Shown: positions 29,257 through 36,387, numbered from the stretch's first letter. The stretch: DNA of 64,000 nucleotides from Posidoniimonas polymericola (GCF_007859935.1 NZ_SJPO01000005.1:62001-126000), one strand, 5' to 3'. Notes: generated from the letters alone by a model not told the origin. Translations and numbers: made by a program.

Positions 29257-30423
29257 ATGCCCCCGCTACCGCTACTCGTCTTGATTGGCTTGGCCTGCAT
29301 CGGCCATGTGGTGTTCTGGGTCGGCTTCGTCAACCGCACCCACGCTTGCGGGTGGAACCACCGAGTAGTCGACGCGCTCACCGCGACCAGCGCCGTGATG
29401 CTCGTCGCGCCGCCGCTCGCCGCGGCGTGGCTCTACTGGTCGGGGGGCTGGCCCGCCCTGCAGCAGTCGATGCTCCTTTCGGCTTATGCTTGGGTGATGG
29501 CGCCACTGGCTGTGTTCGCCGCGGTGCATCAAGTCTGGCTCGCCGTCCACCCCGAACGCCGCACGGTCCACAAGCAGGTGCAGGCCAAGCGGCTTGATTT
29601 CCTGCCGGAGCTCGGCCTCGAGATCGCCCGCCCGGTCCCCCGGATGTTCCTCCGGATCCCTGGTAACCAGGCGCTGCAGCTCTCGGTCGAGGAGATGTCG
29701 CTCGCCCTGCCCCGCCTGCCGGCCGGGCTCGCGGGGCTGAAGATCGCCCTCCTGGCCGACCTGCACATCTCCGGTCGGTTCGGCGTCGAGCTCTACAAAC
29801 GCGCCATGGACCAGGCCGCCGCATCGCGGCCCGACCTGGTGGTGCTGGCGGGCGACTTGATCGAGAAGGACCACTGCCTCCCCTGGGTGAACGAAACCTA
29901 CGGCAAGCTTTCGGCGCCGCTCGGCGTCTACTACGTGCTCGGCAACCACGACAAGAAGGCCGACCACCCCGGCATCCGCGCGGCGCTCGACGCCCTCGGC
30001 TTCGTTGACGTGAGCCGCCAGGCCGTGCGGCTCGACCACCACGGCGAGTCGATCGAGATCGTCGGCAACGAGCTCCCCTGGTTCGGTCCTCCCACTACCT
30101 TCTCCGACCAGCCCGCCAGCCTGCGGCTGGTGGTCGCCCACAACCCCGACCAGTTCGGCTGGGCCGTCGCCCACGACGCCGACCTGATCCTCGCTGGGCA
30201 CAACCACGGCGGCCAAGTCCGCTTCCCGCCGATCGGCCCGGTGCTGACCCCCAGCCTGCACGGCACCCGCTACGCGTGCGGCACCTTCCGCCGCGGCGAC
30301 ACCGTGATGCACGTCACGCGCGGCGCCGGCTCGCTGGCGCCGTTCCGCTTCTTCTGCCCGCCCGAGCTGACGCTGATCACGCTCCAGCAGCAAACTTCCT
30401 TGTCGGGCGCCATGCCTGTGTGA
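29257..30423 (+). CDS. Membrane-anchored metallophosphoesterase
   Basis: 388 residues. Residues 1-100 contain about three hydrophobic helices. The calcineurin-like phosphoesterase domain (about 160-380) shows all metal motifs: LLADLHIS, GDLIE, LGNHDKK, VAHNPD and GHNHGGQ. The arrangement resembles YkuE/YaeI-type enzymes that act on phospholipid pyrophosphates or related phosphodiesters; the substrate is inferred. The active domain probably faces the periplasm or cytosolic membrane surface. It lies 93 bp after the signalling gene on the same strand. Its 3' end abuts the integron cassette cluster. Confidence 0.88.
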   Translation: MPPLPLLVLIGLACIGHVVFWVGFVNRTHACGWNHRVVDALTATSAVMLVAPPLAAAWLYWSGGWPALQQSMLLSAYAWVMAPLAVFAAVHQVWLAVHPERRTVHKQVQAKRLDFLPELGLEIARPVPRMFLRIPGNQALQLSVEEMSLALPRLPAGLAGLKIALLADLHISGRFGVELYKRAMDQAAASRPDLVVLAGDLIEKDHCLPWVNETYGKLSAPLGVYYVLGNHDKKADHPGIRAALDALGFVDVSRQAVRLDHHGESIEIVGNELPWFGPPTTFSDQPASLRLVVAHNPDQFGWAVAHDADLILAGHNHGGQVRFPPIGPVLTPSLHGTRYACGTFRRGDTVMHVTRGAGSLAPFRFFCPPELTLITLQQQTSLSGAMPV

Positions 30424-30515
30424 AGCTCAGGAGTTTCACTTCGGAGCGTCGAAAAACTGGGCTCAATGTCGCTGAAGTTGGGCACACCGCGGGCAGTTGG
30501 AGGTGCCGACGACGT

Positions 30516-30575
30516 GCCTAACGTCTTGCCGCTCAGCCGCCGGCGAAGCCGGTCGGCTGCAGCGGTTTGTTGGAC
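30516..30575 (-). other. attC site of cassette C (60 bp)
   Basis: Read on the minus strand: first arm GTCCAAC (fits RYYYAAC), an imperfect palindrome CCGCTGCAGCCG.. / ..CGGCTGAGCGG with an extra-helical G and a TTCG-type loop, and last arm GTTAGGC (fits GTTRRRY exactly). The first arm, as AGTCCAAC preceded by C, is the reverse complement of GTTGGACTG, with which cassette C begins (9/9). Length and layout are those of a minimal integron attC. Confidence 0.85.
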
Positions 30576-30956
30576 TGCCTGCTCAGATTATCCATGGCGA
30601 AGGACTCCCCTCGAAGGTGATCTGCATCGACTCGTACTGATCCGAGCTGTCTTCGAGGTGCATGGAGATGCCGTTATCGAACTCCAGGACGATGAGCCGG
30701 TCGCCCTTGATGTCGCAGCGACGCACTGCCGTGTTCATGATCTCGTAGAACCCCGCGTCTGGCCACCGCCCGTCCTCCCAGTGGGCCACGATTTCGCCGT
30801 TGCGGAAGAGGTTCACCGGAGACTGGACGGCGAAGTTCACGGAACCGAACGTGAACTGGAGATCGAACTGACCGACGCGCACCTGCGTCGTGAATTCACC
30901 GACAACCGGTGAGAGATCAAGATCGCGGGGTATTCGGTACATTCCTGTCAGTCCAA
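30522..30956 (-). mobile_element. Integron gene cassette C (435 bp)
   Basis: Bounded by crossover points G/TT at 30957|30956 and at 30522. It contains one gene (30583-30942) that starts 14 bp after the crossover and ends 8 bp before the attC. No promoter is evident, as is usual for cassettes. Confidence 0.8.
30583..30942 (-). CDS. Cassette-encoded hypothetical protein (DUF6188-like)
   Basis: 119 residues from ATG at 30942, starting MYRIPRDLDLSPVVGEF. Two related beta-rich halves (QVRVGQFDLQFTFG..; DRLIVLEFDNGISMHLEDSSDQYES) recall the DUF6188 family of unknown function, also seen near immunity-type genes; the match is by eye. A longer in-frame ORF to 31119 exists, but it would translate straight through the attC of cassette B (giving NNGMHTKPP, the translated attC), so it is rejected. 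The start follows AGGA closely, 14 bp into the cassette. Cytosolic, no signal peptide. The last codons are 8 bp from the attC. Confidence 0.7.
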   Translation of the reverse strand: MYRIPRDLDLSPVVGEFTTQVRVGQFDLQFTFGSVNFAVQSPVNLFRNGEIVAHWEDGRWPDAGFYEIMNTAVRRCDIKGDRLIVLEFDNGISMHLEDSSDQYESMQITFEGSPSPWII

Positions 30957-31042
30957 CGGCCGGGATCACCGAGCCGCCGGAGACACATTCTCCATTGGCA
31001 AACCGCGCGATCGGCGGCTTCGTGTGCATCCCATTGTTCTGT
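30951..31042 (-). other. attC site of cassette B (92 bp)
   Basis: Minus strand: first arm ACAGAAC, palindrome GGGATGCACACGAAGCCGCCG against CGGCGGCTCGGTGATCCC with extra-helical bases, last arm GTTGGAC (fits GTTRRRY). The first arm extended, GCGACAGAAC, is the exact reverse complement (10/10) of GTTCTGTCGC, with which cassette B begins at 31581. Such agreement is the signature of a cassette that formed a circle. Confidence 0.88.
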
Positions 31043-31580
31043 CGCGTCTTTTGGTCACCAAGCGATGATGTGCCCGGATCGATGATCGTAAATCTCGGCC
31101 TGCCAGTAGTGCGGGTCATTTACATCTCGCCGATCCATTCCGTCAGGAGTTTTGGCCGTGACGGGTCTCGCTAGGCGAACAAACACACTGTTTTCGTCTG
31201 GCCATCCTTTTGATGTTTCAAGGATAGCGTTTCCGTTCTTGATTTCGGAGTCGATTATATCATTCAGCGCGGCACAAAGTAGGCAGCGGTGGTATGCGAT
31301 CAGGAGCGCGCGGGCGGCACGATCACAACGTGGCGGGTTACCCGGCAAGCCCATCGACGAATGTTCGAGTTTCGTCAAGTGCCTGCCAAGTGCATATTGA
31401 TCGGCGTCCGCCAGCAGTATTTCGGCGATAGTGGGAATGTACGAATCGTACTCGTCGCGCGCTTCGGGATTAGCACGTACACCAATTGGGTCCCAACTGC
31501 GTAGTAGGGTATCGCGAATGGTTTGGTCAAGTTGGTAGCGTGTGTCGGCCATTGTGATGACGGGCCATGCAGCGACAGAA
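30957..31580 (-). mobile_element. Integron gene cassette B (624 bp)
   Basis: Between crossover points at 31581|31580 and 30957. It contains one gene (31055-31552), 28 bp after the crossover and 12 bp before its attC. Confidence 0.82.
31055..31552 (-). CDS. Cassette-encoded hypothetical protein (DUF1871-like N-terminal half)
   Basis: 165 residues starting MADTRYQLDQTIRDTLLRSWDPIGV. The first ~65 residues (WDPIGVRANPEARDEYDSYIPTIAEILL) resemble DUF1871-type small helical proteins; the second half is a mixed region ending YWQAEIYDHRSGHIIAW, which I do not recognise. No catalytic motif, signal peptide or membrane helix. Proteins with the WDPIGV..EYD pattern are typical single genes of cassettes or of polymorphic-toxin immunity loci, so an immunity-like role is possible but speculative. 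Base composition is lower in GC than the flanking housekeeping genes, consistent with transfer. Stop TGA lies 12 bp before the attC. Confidence 0.72.
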   Translation of the reverse strand: MADTRYQLDQTIRDTLLRSWDPIGVRANPEARDEYDSYIPTIAEILLADADQYALGRHLTKLEHSSMGLPGNPPRCDRAARALLIAYHRCLLCAALNDIIDSEIKNGNAILETSKGWPDENSVFVRLARPVTAKTPDGMDRRDVNDPHYWQAEIYDHRSGHIIAW

Positions 31581-31683
31581 CGTAAAAGGCTCAGTTGCCG
31601 GCCGCCCGCGGGAGCAGGCGTTCAACCGACAACACTATTGTCCATCGCGGGCGTCGCCGGTCCACTGCAGCCGGTGGTTAGTG
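31575..31683 (-). other. attC site of cassette A (109 bp)
   Basis: Minus strand: first arm CACTAAC, which contains the stop TAA of the cassette gene; imperfect palindrome GGCTGCAGTGGACCGGCG..CGCCCGCG against CGCGGGCGGCCGGCAACTGAGCC with bulged bases; last arm GTTCTGT. The extended first arm GCCCACTAAC is the exact reverse complement (10/10) of GTTAGTGGGC at the start of cassette A (32474-32465). Confidence 0.87.
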
Positions 31684-32473
31684 GGCTTCTTTCGGTGCTG
31701 CTTTGGTCGACAAACAATGCGAGCCCGGCGTCGAATATAGGTCAGGGCGGCTGCGCCATTCATGTCTAATCCCCCGCATGAGTAAAGCGCAGTCTAGCTC
31801 GACGGAACCACTCGGAAATCTGTCTGAGTCGTCAAAGAAACAGGACCGAGCCGTCTCAATCGTGAGCGGCGACACGCTCCAGTCGAGAGAATGAAGTTCC
31901 ATCCCGTGATAATGATTCTCGGTGTCAGTAGCAGAATAACCCGTCGCACCCAGCGAGAAGAAATTGGCAGACTCATCAAGTGATGAAAATATGCTTTCTG
32001 TGGAGAATTGGGCCGCTTTGCGACCCGAGAAGGCTATCTCCTCGCGACCATCTTCCCTGATAATCCTAACGAAAACGTCTGTGTCTGAATCCTTTGTCTC
32101 AAACTTGCTTCTCTGAAATATCCCCGGGAACAATCGGCCACCAAGTGTTTTATTAAACCATGAGTTGGTGTCTCGTCGAGGAATGTAAACACCCTCTCGA
32201 TGCGCACCGTCTTGGGTCCATTGAACCGCAATTCGGTGCGCCGCATTCTCCGAACCCAGGCCGAAAAACTGCGGGACGTAATGAGGTCGGAGTTGCTTGA
32301 ATCGGATCATGCAAACGCCGCCCACCCCATACCCGTCATGTAGCTTCGGTTGGAATGGTTGCGGCAACACTCGACTTAATACCGTCGGATCAATGCGGTA
32401 GTTCAGCAGAACACGTCGGTCGATGATGCCGTGAATAGTGTCGAGGATCATGCAACTAAGCCATGCCCACTAA
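31581..32473 (-). mobile_element. Integron gene cassette A (893 bp)
   Basis: Runs from the crossover at 32474|32473 to the last-arm G at 31581. One gene (31678-32451) starts 22 bp inside; its stop codon lies within the first arm of the attC, a common cassette arrangement. Confidence 0.82.
31678..32451 (-). CDS. Cassette-encoded DUF2071 family protein
   Basis: 257 residues: MILDTIHGIIDRRVLLNYRIDPTVL. It matches the DUF2071 (YqjF-like) pattern: LPQPFQPKLHDGYGVGGVCMIR, GSENAAHRIAV, EGVYIPRRDTNSW and SCFFDDSDRFPSGSVELD. The fold is related to acetoacetate decarboxylase, but no enzymatic role is established for this family. No signal peptide or membrane helix. GC is visibly lower than that of the flanking genes. 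The last residues (STKAAPKEAH) run into the attC. It is the first gene of the cassette cluster and could be read from a promoter upstream of 32474. Confidence 0.82.
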   Translation of the reverse strand: MILDTIHGIIDRRVLLNYRIDPTVLSRVLPQPFQPKLHDGYGVGGVCMIRFKQLRPHYVPQFFGLGSENAAHRIAVQWTQDGAHREGVYIPRRDTNSWFNKTLGGRLFPGIFQRSKFETKDSDTDVFVRIIREDGREEIAFSGRKAAQFSTESIFSSLDESANFFSLGATGYSATDTENHYHGMELHSLDWSVSPLTIETARSCFFDDSDRFPSGSVELDCALLMRGIRHEWRSRPDLYSTPGSHCLSTKAAPKEAH

Positions 32474-32490
32474 CTTGTTATTAGACAGAA
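32465..32490 (-). other. Candidate relic attI-type recombination site
   Basis: Minus strand CTAATAACAAGTTAGTG carries two inverted core-like sites around the crossover G/TT, much like the CCTAAAACAAAGTTAGG core of class 1 attI. No attC-type palindrome ends at this point, so it is the outer edge of the cluster. No integrase gene is found next to it. Assignment is by resemblance. Confidence 0.4.
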
Positions 32491-32494
32491 ACTT

Positions 32495-32529
32495 CTTCAG
32501 TATGCCCGGCATATTGAAGGTGACCTTCA
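32495..32529. repeat. Two overlapping perfect inverted repeats
   Basis: CTTCA-g-TATGCC-c-GGCATA-t-TGAAG (32495-32519) and TGAAGGT-g-ACCTTCA (32515-32529) share the TGAAG arm, so only one hairpin can form at a time. They lie just upstream of cassette A. The rest of 32475-32871 has no gene; it also contains a palindrome (32637-32653) and a long inverted repeat (32757-32858). Confidence 0.7.
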
Positions 32530-32636
32530 GTAAGCAGACTGCCATTCTAGCGGGCTACCGCGTGCCTTCTCAAGCTACGTGCTTCTCGACAGCATTGGCA
32601 CTCTCCTACGGCAATCGGGCAGGCATCTAGCGCGCT

Positions 32637-32653
32637 GAGGTTGTCACAACCTC
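32637..32653. repeat. Perfect 17-bp palindrome
   Basis: GAGGTTGT-c-ACAACCTC, 8-bp arms around one base. It could be an operator half-site pair; no adjacent start codon supports a specific target. Confidence 0.6.
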
Positions 32654-32756
32654 GATCAGTATCGCGACTCCCAAAACTACACCGGATTCATCGTCCCGCG
32701 CGCTACTCAAACTCCCCTCGGCGCCTCACACCAGCACAGCCGCGAAATACTGCTCC

Positions 32757-32858
32757 GGGTGCCGGGGGCGCTCCCGATAGGGAAGCCCCCGACCTTCAGC
32801 CGAATGGGGATGGGTACCTCTCGGGGGCTTCCGCTGTCGCGGAGCGCCCCCGGCACCC
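32757..32858. repeat. GC-rich dispersed inverted repeat, copy 1
   Basis: Left arm 32757-32792 (GGGTGCCGGGGGCGCTCC..GGAAGCCCCCGA) and right arm 32821-32858 are near-perfect complements; the right arm reads GGGGGCTTCCGCTGTCGCGG then AGCGCCCCCGG. A related pair lies at 45850-45953. It ends 14 bp from the FAH gene stop and may double as its transcript-end hairpin. Confidence 0.75.
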
Positions 32859-32871
32859 GCTTTCTTGGACG

Positions 32872-33678
32872 CTACACCTCTTCTTCCACCACCGGGTTCG
32901 TCAGCACCCCGATCCCCTCAATCTCCACCGACACCGTGTCGCCCGGCTGCAGCCAGACCGGCGGCTGGCGGGCGAAGCCGACGCCGTGGGGCGTGCCGGT
33001 GAAGATCACCGTGCCGGCCCGCAGGGTGGTGCTGCCGCTCAGGAAGGCGATCAGCTTGGGCACGCTGAAGATCATGTCGGCGGTGGTCCAGTCCTGCATC
33101 ACCTGGTCGTTTAGTGTGGTCTTGATCGCCAGGTTGTTGGGGTCGGTCAGCTCGTCGGGCGTCACCAGGCAGGGGCCCATCGGGGCGAAGGTGTCGAAGG
33201 TCTTGCCGCGGCAGAACTGCCCGCCGCCCCACATCGACTGCCAGTCGCGGGCGCTGATGTCGTTGCCGCAGGTGTAGCCCGCCACGTAGCCGAGGGCGTC
33301 CTCTTCGGTAGCGTTCTTGCAGTCGCGGCCGATCACCACCACGAGCTCGCACTCGTAGTCGACGCGGTCGCTCCGCAGGGTGCGGGGCAGCACGACCGGG
33401 TCGCCGGGGTTCTGCACGGCCGAGGTGGTCTTCATGAACAGCACCGGGTGCTCGGGGCACGGCTTGCCCCCCTCCTCGGCGTGCTTGGCGTAGTTGAGGC
33501 CGATGCAGAGGATGTCCACCGGCTCGATCGGCGCCAGCAGCTTCGCGACGTTGGCCGGCTTGCCGGTGTCGACCGGCGAGTGCAGCGGGTCGCCGTCGAC
33601 GAGCGTGGTGCTCCCGTCCGCGTGGAGGCAGCCGTACGAAATGTGGCCCACCGGGTCTTCGAAACGAGTGATCTTCAT
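32872..33678 (-). CDS. Fumarylacetoacetate hydrolase (FAH) family protein
   Basis: 268 residues. The C-terminal FAH fold is complete: CIGLNYAKHAEE near 65, the metal ligands in YECELVVVIGRDCKN (ExE), GYTCGNDISARDWQ and the FTGTPHGVGFAR motif near 230. Family members cleave C-C bonds in beta-diketo acids (fumarylpyruvate hydrolase, 2,4-diketo-3-deoxy-L-fuconate hydrolase, oxaloacetate decarboxylase). Among these a sugar-acid pathway role is plausible in planctomycetes, but no pathway genes adjoin it. It is divergent from the M20 peptidase gene. Cytosolic. Confidence 0.9.
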   Translation of the reverse strand: MKITRFEDPVGHISYGCLHADGSTTLVDGDPLHSPVDTGKPANVAKLLAPIEPVDILCIGLNYAKHAEEGGKPCPEHPVLFMKTTSAVQNPGDPVVLPRTLRSDRVDYECELVVVIGRDCKNATEEDALGYVAGYTCGNDISARDWQSMWGGGQFCRGKTFDTFAPMGPCLVTPDELTDPNNLAIKTTLNDQVMQDWTTADMIFSVPKLIAFLSGSTTLRAGTVIFTGTPHGVGFARQPPVWLQPGDTVSVEIEGIGVLTNPVVEEEV

Positions 33679-33792
33679 GCACGCAACCTTCTGCTAGAAT
33701 ACGCCTTCTGCGTCGCCCAAATGCTGTTGTTCGAGAGCTTACCGCTCGCCCGCCCTCACGTACACTGCCCGCCAACGGTGCCCGCCCGAGCT

Positions 33793-34962
33793 ATGTCCCT
33801 CAAATCGCCCGCGACCTGCCTGGAACTGCTGCAGGCAATGGTCGGCATCGAGTCCGTGACGCCCCGCACCTCGGGCCGGCCCGACGCCGAGCAGGAAATC
33901 GGCGCCTACCTGGCCGGCGTCGCGAGCGGCTGGGGCCTGGCCGTGACCGAGCTGCACGTCGAGGGCGGCGCGCCCAACGTGCTGATCACTGCCCCGACAA
34001 AGCCCGATGCGCCGTGGTGGATGTTTGACAGCCACCTCGACACGGTCGGCATCCAGGGGATGACGGTCGACCCGTTGGCCGCCGAGGTCAAGGACGGCCG
34101 CCTGTACGGCCGCGGCGCGTGCGACACCAAGGGCACCGGCGCCGCGATGCTGTGGGCCCTCCGCCAAACGGTCGCCGACGGAACCGCGCCGGCCAACATC
34201 GCGATGCTGCTGACCGTCGGCGAGGAGGCACGCCAGGTCGGCGCCCGCTCGTTCTTGGAGCGTGACCTTAATCAACTCGGCTGGTCCCCCGCGGCGGTAG
34301 TGGTCGGCGAGCCGACCATGATGAATGTCGTCCGGGCGGCCAATGGTTATGTCCGTATTCGGCTGGTGACCCTCGGCCGCGCGGCTCACTCGAGTTCTCC
34401 CGAAAAAGGTCTCAACGCGATCAGCACGATGGCCCGCGCCGTGACCGCGATCGAGCAGGACTACATCGCCCGGCTCGACGCGACGCACCCGCTCACGGGC
34501 CGCTCGACCTGCAGCATCAACGTGATCCGCGGCGGCTCGGAGCACAACGTGGTGCCGCCCCGCTGCGAGGTGACGATCGACCACCGCCTGACCCCCGGCC
34601 AGGACGGCGACGCCGCAGTGGCCGGCATCCGCGCCGCCCTCGACCGACTGGCTGCCGAGGACGACCGACTCGAGTACGCCTTCGATGACGTCGAGACCGC
34701 CCCGCCGCACGGCCCCGAGCTCAACGGCCCGCTCAGCGAGCACGTCGCTGGGCTGCTCGGCCAGGTCGGCATCGAATCTTCCATCCACGGCGCGCCCTAC
34801 ACCACCAACGCCAACCACTACGCCGGCGCCGGCCTCAAGTGCGTGGTCCTCGGCCCCGGCGACATCGCCCAGGCCCACACCCGCGACGAGTGGATCGCCC
34901 TCGACCAACTCGACCTCGGCGTCCGCGGCTACCGCAAGCTCATGGAGAGCCTGCCGGAGTAG
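33793..34962 (+). CDS. M20 family metallopeptidase / acetylornithine deacetylase-like
   Basis: 389 residues starting MSLKSPATCLELLQAMVGI. M20 metal site: His81 and Asp83 in DSHLDTVG, Asp in GRGACDTKG near 113, catalytic Glu in VGEEAR near 146, and a C-terminal His in HTRDEW. The dimerisation insert (GRAAHSSSPEKGLNAI) is present. Related to ArgE/DapE deacylases; it could be acetylornithine deacetylase, but the sequence alone does not separate it from other N-acyl-amino-acid hydrolases. A long in-frame upstream extension to 33448 is antisense to the FAH gene and was rejected. Cytosolic. Confidence 0.9.
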   Translation: MSLKSPATCLELLQAMVGIESVTPRTSGRPDAEQEIGAYLAGVASGWGLAVTELHVEGGAPNVLITAPTKPDAPWWMFDSHLDTVGIQGMTVDPLAAEVKDGRLYGRGACDTKGTGAAMLWALRQTVADGTAPANIAMLLTVGEEARQVGARSFLERDLNQLGWSPAAVVVGEPTMMNVVRAANGYVRIRLVTLGRAAHSSSPEKGLNAISTMARAVTAIEQDYIARLDATHPLTGRSTCSINVIRGGSEHNVVPPRCEVTIDHRLTPGQDGDAAVAGIRAALDRLAAEDDRLEYAFDDVETAPPHGPELNGPLSEHVAGLLGQVGIESSIHGAPYTTNANHYAGAGLKCVVLGPGDIAQAHTRDEWIALDQLDLGVRGYRKLMESLPE

Positions 34963-35044
34963 CCGGCGTTGGCTGTTGGCTCTCGGCTGTTGTCTGTCCG
35001 TTGGGTAGCCCGTCAGAGCAATGCCGCGAAGTGGCGCGCGCAAG

Positions 35045-35082
35045 TCCCTCTCCCCCAAGGGGGGAGAGGCTAGGTGAGGGGG
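35045..35082. repeat. CCCTCCC/GGGAGGG hairpin element, intergenic copy
   Basis: CCCTCTCCCCC-aa-GGGGGGAGAGG followed by CTAGGTGAGGGGG. Similar elements lie at 47705-47742, 50773-50810, 50853-50895, 56464-56502 and 56551-56578. Confidence 0.7.
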
Positions 35083-35120
35083 CCCCAGAAAACAGCGGAG
35101 CGCAGCTCCTCCATCTCCCC

Positions 35121-35269
35121 AGAGTTTTGTCCCCCACTCCTCCCCCGGACAAAACCACCCACGCCTTCGTCGAACTCGTAAGCCATTACACAGAAAGCAC
35201 ATACGAATCGCTCTCGCATCCCACCGCCCGCAACGTTGAGTCCAAAACATCCAGCGAAGGGGACAAAAC
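35121..35269. repeat. GGGGACAAAAC-type intergenic repeat, locus 2
   Basis: GTTTTGTCCCC (35123-35133) faces GGACAAAAC (35148-35156), then GAGTCCAAAAC, a 10-nt spacer and GGGGACAAAAC end at 35269. It is the partner of the locus at 542-703. The 561-bp gap 34963-35523 holds these repeats and the hairpin at 35045 but no gene I can support. Confidence 0.55.
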
Positions 35270-35523
35270 CCCGCGCAAGGTTTCTCCCTCACCAACGCCT
35301 TTGGGCCCCGCCAAACTAGCAGCCAACCCCCATTGGACCCCGCGGGCTGGCTCTTTGCTACGAGAAAACCTCGCGATCGAGCCCCTGACGAGCCCGATCA
35401 GCCCATCCCGCCAGGGGTGGGACCGACCCACCAATCCCTGCCCCATCCGAATGCCATAGCTCCCCCCTAGCAAAATTGGTATCCCACGCCTGGAAAACCG
35501 TCACCAGCGAGCACAGGCAACCG

Positions 35524-36387
35524 ATGCAAAGGCGTTCCCACCACGGTTCGATTCAGCGACTAACGTTGGCGGCCGTGCTGCTCACGGCCAACGCCGCCCG
35601 CGGCCAGGAGGCGGCCGTGACGCCGCTTCCCGACCTGTCGTCGCCGCCGATGGTCGACCCCCAGGTCCAGCCAGCAGGCTACGGCTCTTCCGGCGGGGGC
35701 TCGCCTGCCTGCACTGCCTGCTACGACCCGTGGTCGGCCGGCGTGGAGTTCGGCATCACGCGGTTCGTGCACACCAACGGCAACTTCGCCCTGATCGACG
35801 ACGAGGTCGGCGCCTCGTTCCGGCCGTACCTTGGCTACGAGACCCCCGAGGGGGTCGGCGTCCGCGGGTCGGTGTTCATCGCCGCCGCCGAGAGCGTCGC
35901 AATCGACGCCGACGACAGCAGCCTGTTCGAAGCCAATCCGGTCGCCCTCAGCATCGATATCGAGCTCTACCGCCGGCTCCGCTTCGACAGCTTCGAGCTG
36001 CTGCTCGGCGCCGGCGCGCAGGGCGCCGGCTACGGCTTCGAGTTCCCCGACGGCGGCGACACGACCTGGGCCGGCGGCGGTGGGTCGCTGATGGCCGAGG
36101 GCCGCCAACTTATCCACGTCAGCCCGTGCAGCGAGTGGAGCGTGATCGGCGGCGGCCAAGTCGGCTACCTGCTGGGCGAAAAGTCGTACTCCTCCCCGCC
36201 CGGCTACGACGACGTCGGCCTGACGATGACCACCGGCAGGGCGTACCTTGGCTTCGAGTACCGCCGGCATTTGTCCCGCGGCGACCTCCTCTTCCAGCTC
36301 AAGGGCGAAACCCAGGTCTGGCGAGCCGACGGCATGCCCGGCATGGGCCTCGACACCACTGGGTTCCAGTTCGGGGCTGCCTGGTAG
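35524..36387 (+). CDS. Predicted secreted beta-barrel-like protein
   Basis: 287 residues from the ATG at 35524, which gives a signal peptide (QRLTLAAVLLTANAARG). Residues 70-285 are regular alternating beta-strands with glycine turns (SAGVEFGITRFVHTNGNFALI, RPYLGYETPEGVGVRGSVFI, GRAYLGFEYRRHLSRGDLLFQL), ending in FQFGAAW, with an aromatic last residue as in outer-membrane barrels. A Cys pair (CTACYDPW) precedes the barrel. Function unknown. It resembles the protein at 19663 in type but not obviously in sequence. Confidence 0.65.
   Translation: MQRRSHHGSIQRLTLAAVLLTANAARGQEAAVTPLPDLSSPPMVDPQVQPAGYGSSGGGSPACTACYDPWSAGVEFGITRFVHTNGNFALIDDEVGASFRPYLGYETPEGVGVRGSVFIAAAESVAIDADDSSLFEANPVALSIDIELYRRLRFDSFELLLGAGAQGAGYGFEFPDGGDTTWAGGGGSLMAEGRQLIHVSPCSEWSVIGGGQVGYLLGEKSYSSPPGYDDVGLTMTTGRAYLGFEYRRHLSRGDLLFQLKGETQVWRADGMPGMGLDTTGFQFGAAW

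Noticed and set aside
30424..30515. A fourth cassette between attC of cassette C and the phosphoesterase gene
   Set aside because: The sequence after GTTAGGC has no gene and no second attC carrying the complementary GTGCCTAAC arm.
32475..32640. An additional attC upstream of cassette A
   Set aside because: No RYYYAAC arm with a matching palindrome ends at the G/TT of cassette A; the hairpins found there do not have attC spacing.
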